Source: Treponema socranskii subsp. buccale
GTDB taxonomy: Bacteria; Spirochaetota; Spirochaetia; Treponematales; Treponemataceae
Length of the DNA stretch: 64,000 nucleotides
Direction: 5' to 3'
Assembly: GCF_024181585.1 (NCBI RefSeq)
Contig: NZ_CP054258.1
Coordinates: 1 to 64,000, forward strand
Shown one piece after another: positions 62,534 to 64,000 of this stretch. The translations under genes and the position numbers were made by a program. Numbering within the stretch: the first letter of the stretch is position 1; each line of letters starts with the position of its first letter. The notes beneath the pieces are model-generated. The model was not told the DNA's origin. It was given only the letters and a program-made list of their open reading frames with translations, and did not search any database.

Positions 62534-63910
62534 TTACCCTTCCCACTTGGTAAGGCCCGTGCGCAGCAAGCGGAATTCGCGTTTGAGCAATATGAGGATG
62601 GGAAGCGCCGTCGTCAATTCGATCAAAAAGGTACCGTAATACACGCCTGCAACTCCGGTAAAGATCGGCAAAATAAGCATGACCGGAACGTATAACACAA
62701 TTTGCTGTAAAATACCGATGATTGACGCGATGTGCCCCTTAGTGATTACCGGAAAAAACGCAAGCGTCAAAAAGCTGAGCGGCATGACGGGTAGCAGGGC
62801 CATGTAGAGCCTGAAGTTCAATATATCGGATGCGCTCAGGGAAGGATTTTTCATCATAATCGATACGGCGCTTTCGGGAAAGATAAGCATGCACACCCAA
62901 AACGGTATAATGAGCGCAAGCGCCGCCGCCAAAAAGCATTTGAAGCCCGCGATAACCCGATCGGTTTTTGCCGCCCCGAAATTGATTCCGATAATCGGAG
63001 GCAGGGCAATCATAAGTCCCGAAAGCGGCTGCACGACAAAGCTGAAAAGGCGCGTAACGACGCCGTAAAACGCTATATCGGCTTCGCCGCCGTAGGCACT
63101 CAGCACATTCAAAACAAGCACGCTTTGCACGCCCATCATAATCTGCATAATAAAGGCGGACAGTCCCATACCGGAAATTTTTGCGATAATATTTTTGTCG
63201 AAACGGAATGCAAAGGTTTGTCGGAGCGGACCGAATTCGCCGGCGAGCGGTTTACGTAAAAAGTACGCGATGCCGATAAACGATTGCAGAGCCATGCCGA
63301 TATTCGTTCCCAATGCGGCTCCGCGGATGCCCATGCCGAAAATCACCATCAAAATATAATTCGCACACGCGTTGCACAAAAGACCGCACGCCATAATCAG
63401 CGCTCCGGTTTTCATCTTACCTTCCGAGCGGATAAGCGCATTGGAAGCGATTGCGTAAATCCAAAACGGAGCGCCGTAGAGCAAAGTCCGATAGTATGTT
63501 TCGCCGAGTGCCAAAGCCTCGCCGCGTCCTCCCATCAAAAAAACGATGCGGTGCGAAAATGCAAAACCGATGCACATCAAAAAGAGCGCGCTCATAAGCA
63601 TGAGCGTATTCATATTACCCAAGAGTTTTTTTTGAATGTCCCTGTCGCCGGCTCCGATCGCAATGCTCAAAAGAGAGCCCGCACCCGTTCCGCACAAAAG
63701 GGCAAAGCCGATCAACGCAAGCAGGGGCGGAAGAACTACGGAAATACCGGCGAGCGCTTCCGGCCCTACAAGGCGGCCTACAAAGATGCCGTCGAGCACA
63801 TTGTTCGCGCCCAAAAGCGCCATGGCGACTACGGCCGGCCATGAAAAATCGAAGATAAGCTTCCACAAACCGTCATTTAAAATACGCTGTTTTTGTTTTT
63901 CATCGTTCAT
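62534..63910 (-). CDS. MATE-family efflux transporter
   Basis: A 458-residue protein with about twelve membrane segments in two MATE halves: FDFSWPAVVAMALLGANNVL and DGIFVGRLVGPEALAGISVV near the N-terminus, LGETYYRTLLYGAPFWIYAI near 130, and the second-half GAAKTDRVIAGF and TALPILILL. MATE proteins export drugs or metabolites with Na or H gradients. ATG 63910 is chosen on family match; the frame continues to 63991. A TTGACA-16-CACAAT promoter ends 8 nt before this ATG. Confidence 0.92.
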   Translation of the reverse strand: MNDEKQKQRILNDGLWKLIFDFSWPAVVAMALLGANNVLDGIFVGRLVGPEALAGISVVLPPLLALIGFALLCGTGAGSLLSIAIGAGDRDIQKKLLGNMNTLMLMSALFLMCIGFAFSHRIVFLMGGRGEALALGETYYRTLLYGAPFWIYAIASNALIRSEGKMKTGALIMACGLLCNACANYILMVIFGMGIRGAALGTNIGMALQSFIGIAYFLRKPLAGEFGPLRQTFAFRFDKNIIAKISGMGLSAFIMQIMMGVQSVLVLNVLSAYGGEADIAFYGVVTRLFSFVVQPLSGLMIALPPIIGINFGAAKTDRVIAGFKCFLAAALALIIPFWVCMLIFPESAVSIMMKNPSLSASDILNFRLYMALLPVMPLSFLTLAFFPVITKGHIASIIGILQQIVLYVPVMLILPIFTGVAGVYYGTFLIELTTALPILILLKREFRLLRTGLTKWEG

Positions 63911-63918
63911 AACAATCC

Positions 63919-63946
63919 ATTGTGCAGTAACGGGAACAACTGTCAA
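63919..63946 (-). promoter_or_regulatory. Promoter of the MATE gene, near-leaderless
   Basis: Minus strand: TTGACA (63946-63941), 16-bp spacer, CACAAT (63924-63919), 8 nt to the ATG at 63910. No ribosome site. Confidence 0.5.
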
Positions 63947-64000
63947 GCAGATAAAAACCGTAAAATACAATTCTTTATATGCAAAAATCAAACAGTATGT

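Noticed and set aside
1-64000. CRISPR arrays, tRNA and rRNA genes, insertion sequences
   Set aside because: No regularly spaced direct repeats, cloverleaf genes, rRNA segments or transposase frames were recognised on reading.

Overview
The window starts at the first base of dnaA and carries an oriC-type gap, dnaN and recF, so it is the origin-proximal part of a bacterial chromosome. The gene families point to a host-associated spirochaete of the genus Treponema: a TvpA-like diversity-generating-retroelement target protein, a cyclophilin/FKBP lipoprotein, a phosphotransfer-type PPDK and many peripheral ABC systems. The genus is an inference from protein character; no search was run.

Layout. 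(1) 1-4502: dnaA, oriC, dnaN, recF and a DUF721/DciA-like gene. (2) 4503-14302: an AT-richer type I restriction-modification island. hsdR, hsdM and a half-length hsdS lie on the + strand. Facing them is a minus-strand operon: HsdS half-cassette, tyrosine recombinase, KilA-N protein, full hsdS. Perfect 27-bp inverted repeats join the two hsdS genes, and a 757-bp direct repeat duplicates the second specificity domain. The island ends in a scrambled copy of the recF/DUF721 3' ends. (3) 14891-19468: rpmH, rnpA, yidD, yidC, jag and a dual-domain prolyl isomerase. (4) 19581-35107: housekeeping genes (N-acetylglutamate synthase-like, RmuC, phosphodiesterase), a sugar ABC operon without an ATPase plus a phosphodiester glycosidase, a TrmH-type methylase, and a LacI regulator beside a fucose-isomerase-like enzyme with a palindromic operator. 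(5) 35341-43167: a complete branched-chain amino-acid ABC operon and PPDK with a Lys/Ala-rich tail. (6) 43299-53957: NUDIX, MFS, CAP-domain lipoprotein, PcrA-type helicase, XRE regulator, orphan DinJ-like antitoxin, TPR protein, flavin reductase, QueH, hydrolase, a hisH fragment and a flavodoxin-ferredoxin fusion. (7) 54040-63910: a decayed chimeric ABC gene, a DGR variable-protein gene followed by a template repeat, a methyltransferase, three ABC exporter halves and a MATE transporter.

Two diversification systems stand out. The first is an hsdS inverton whose repeats encode protein in both directions, so each orientation leaves one full and one half HsdS. The second is a DGR target/template pair at 55087-56459, where 18 of 21 VR/TR substitutions fall on template adenines. 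No reverse transcriptase or accessory protein is present in the window, so the cassette would have to be served in trans or be stranded. A third theme is a set of genes whose -10 box lies only 6-8 nt upstream of the ATG with no Shine-Dalgarno sequence, suggesting frequent leaderless transcription.
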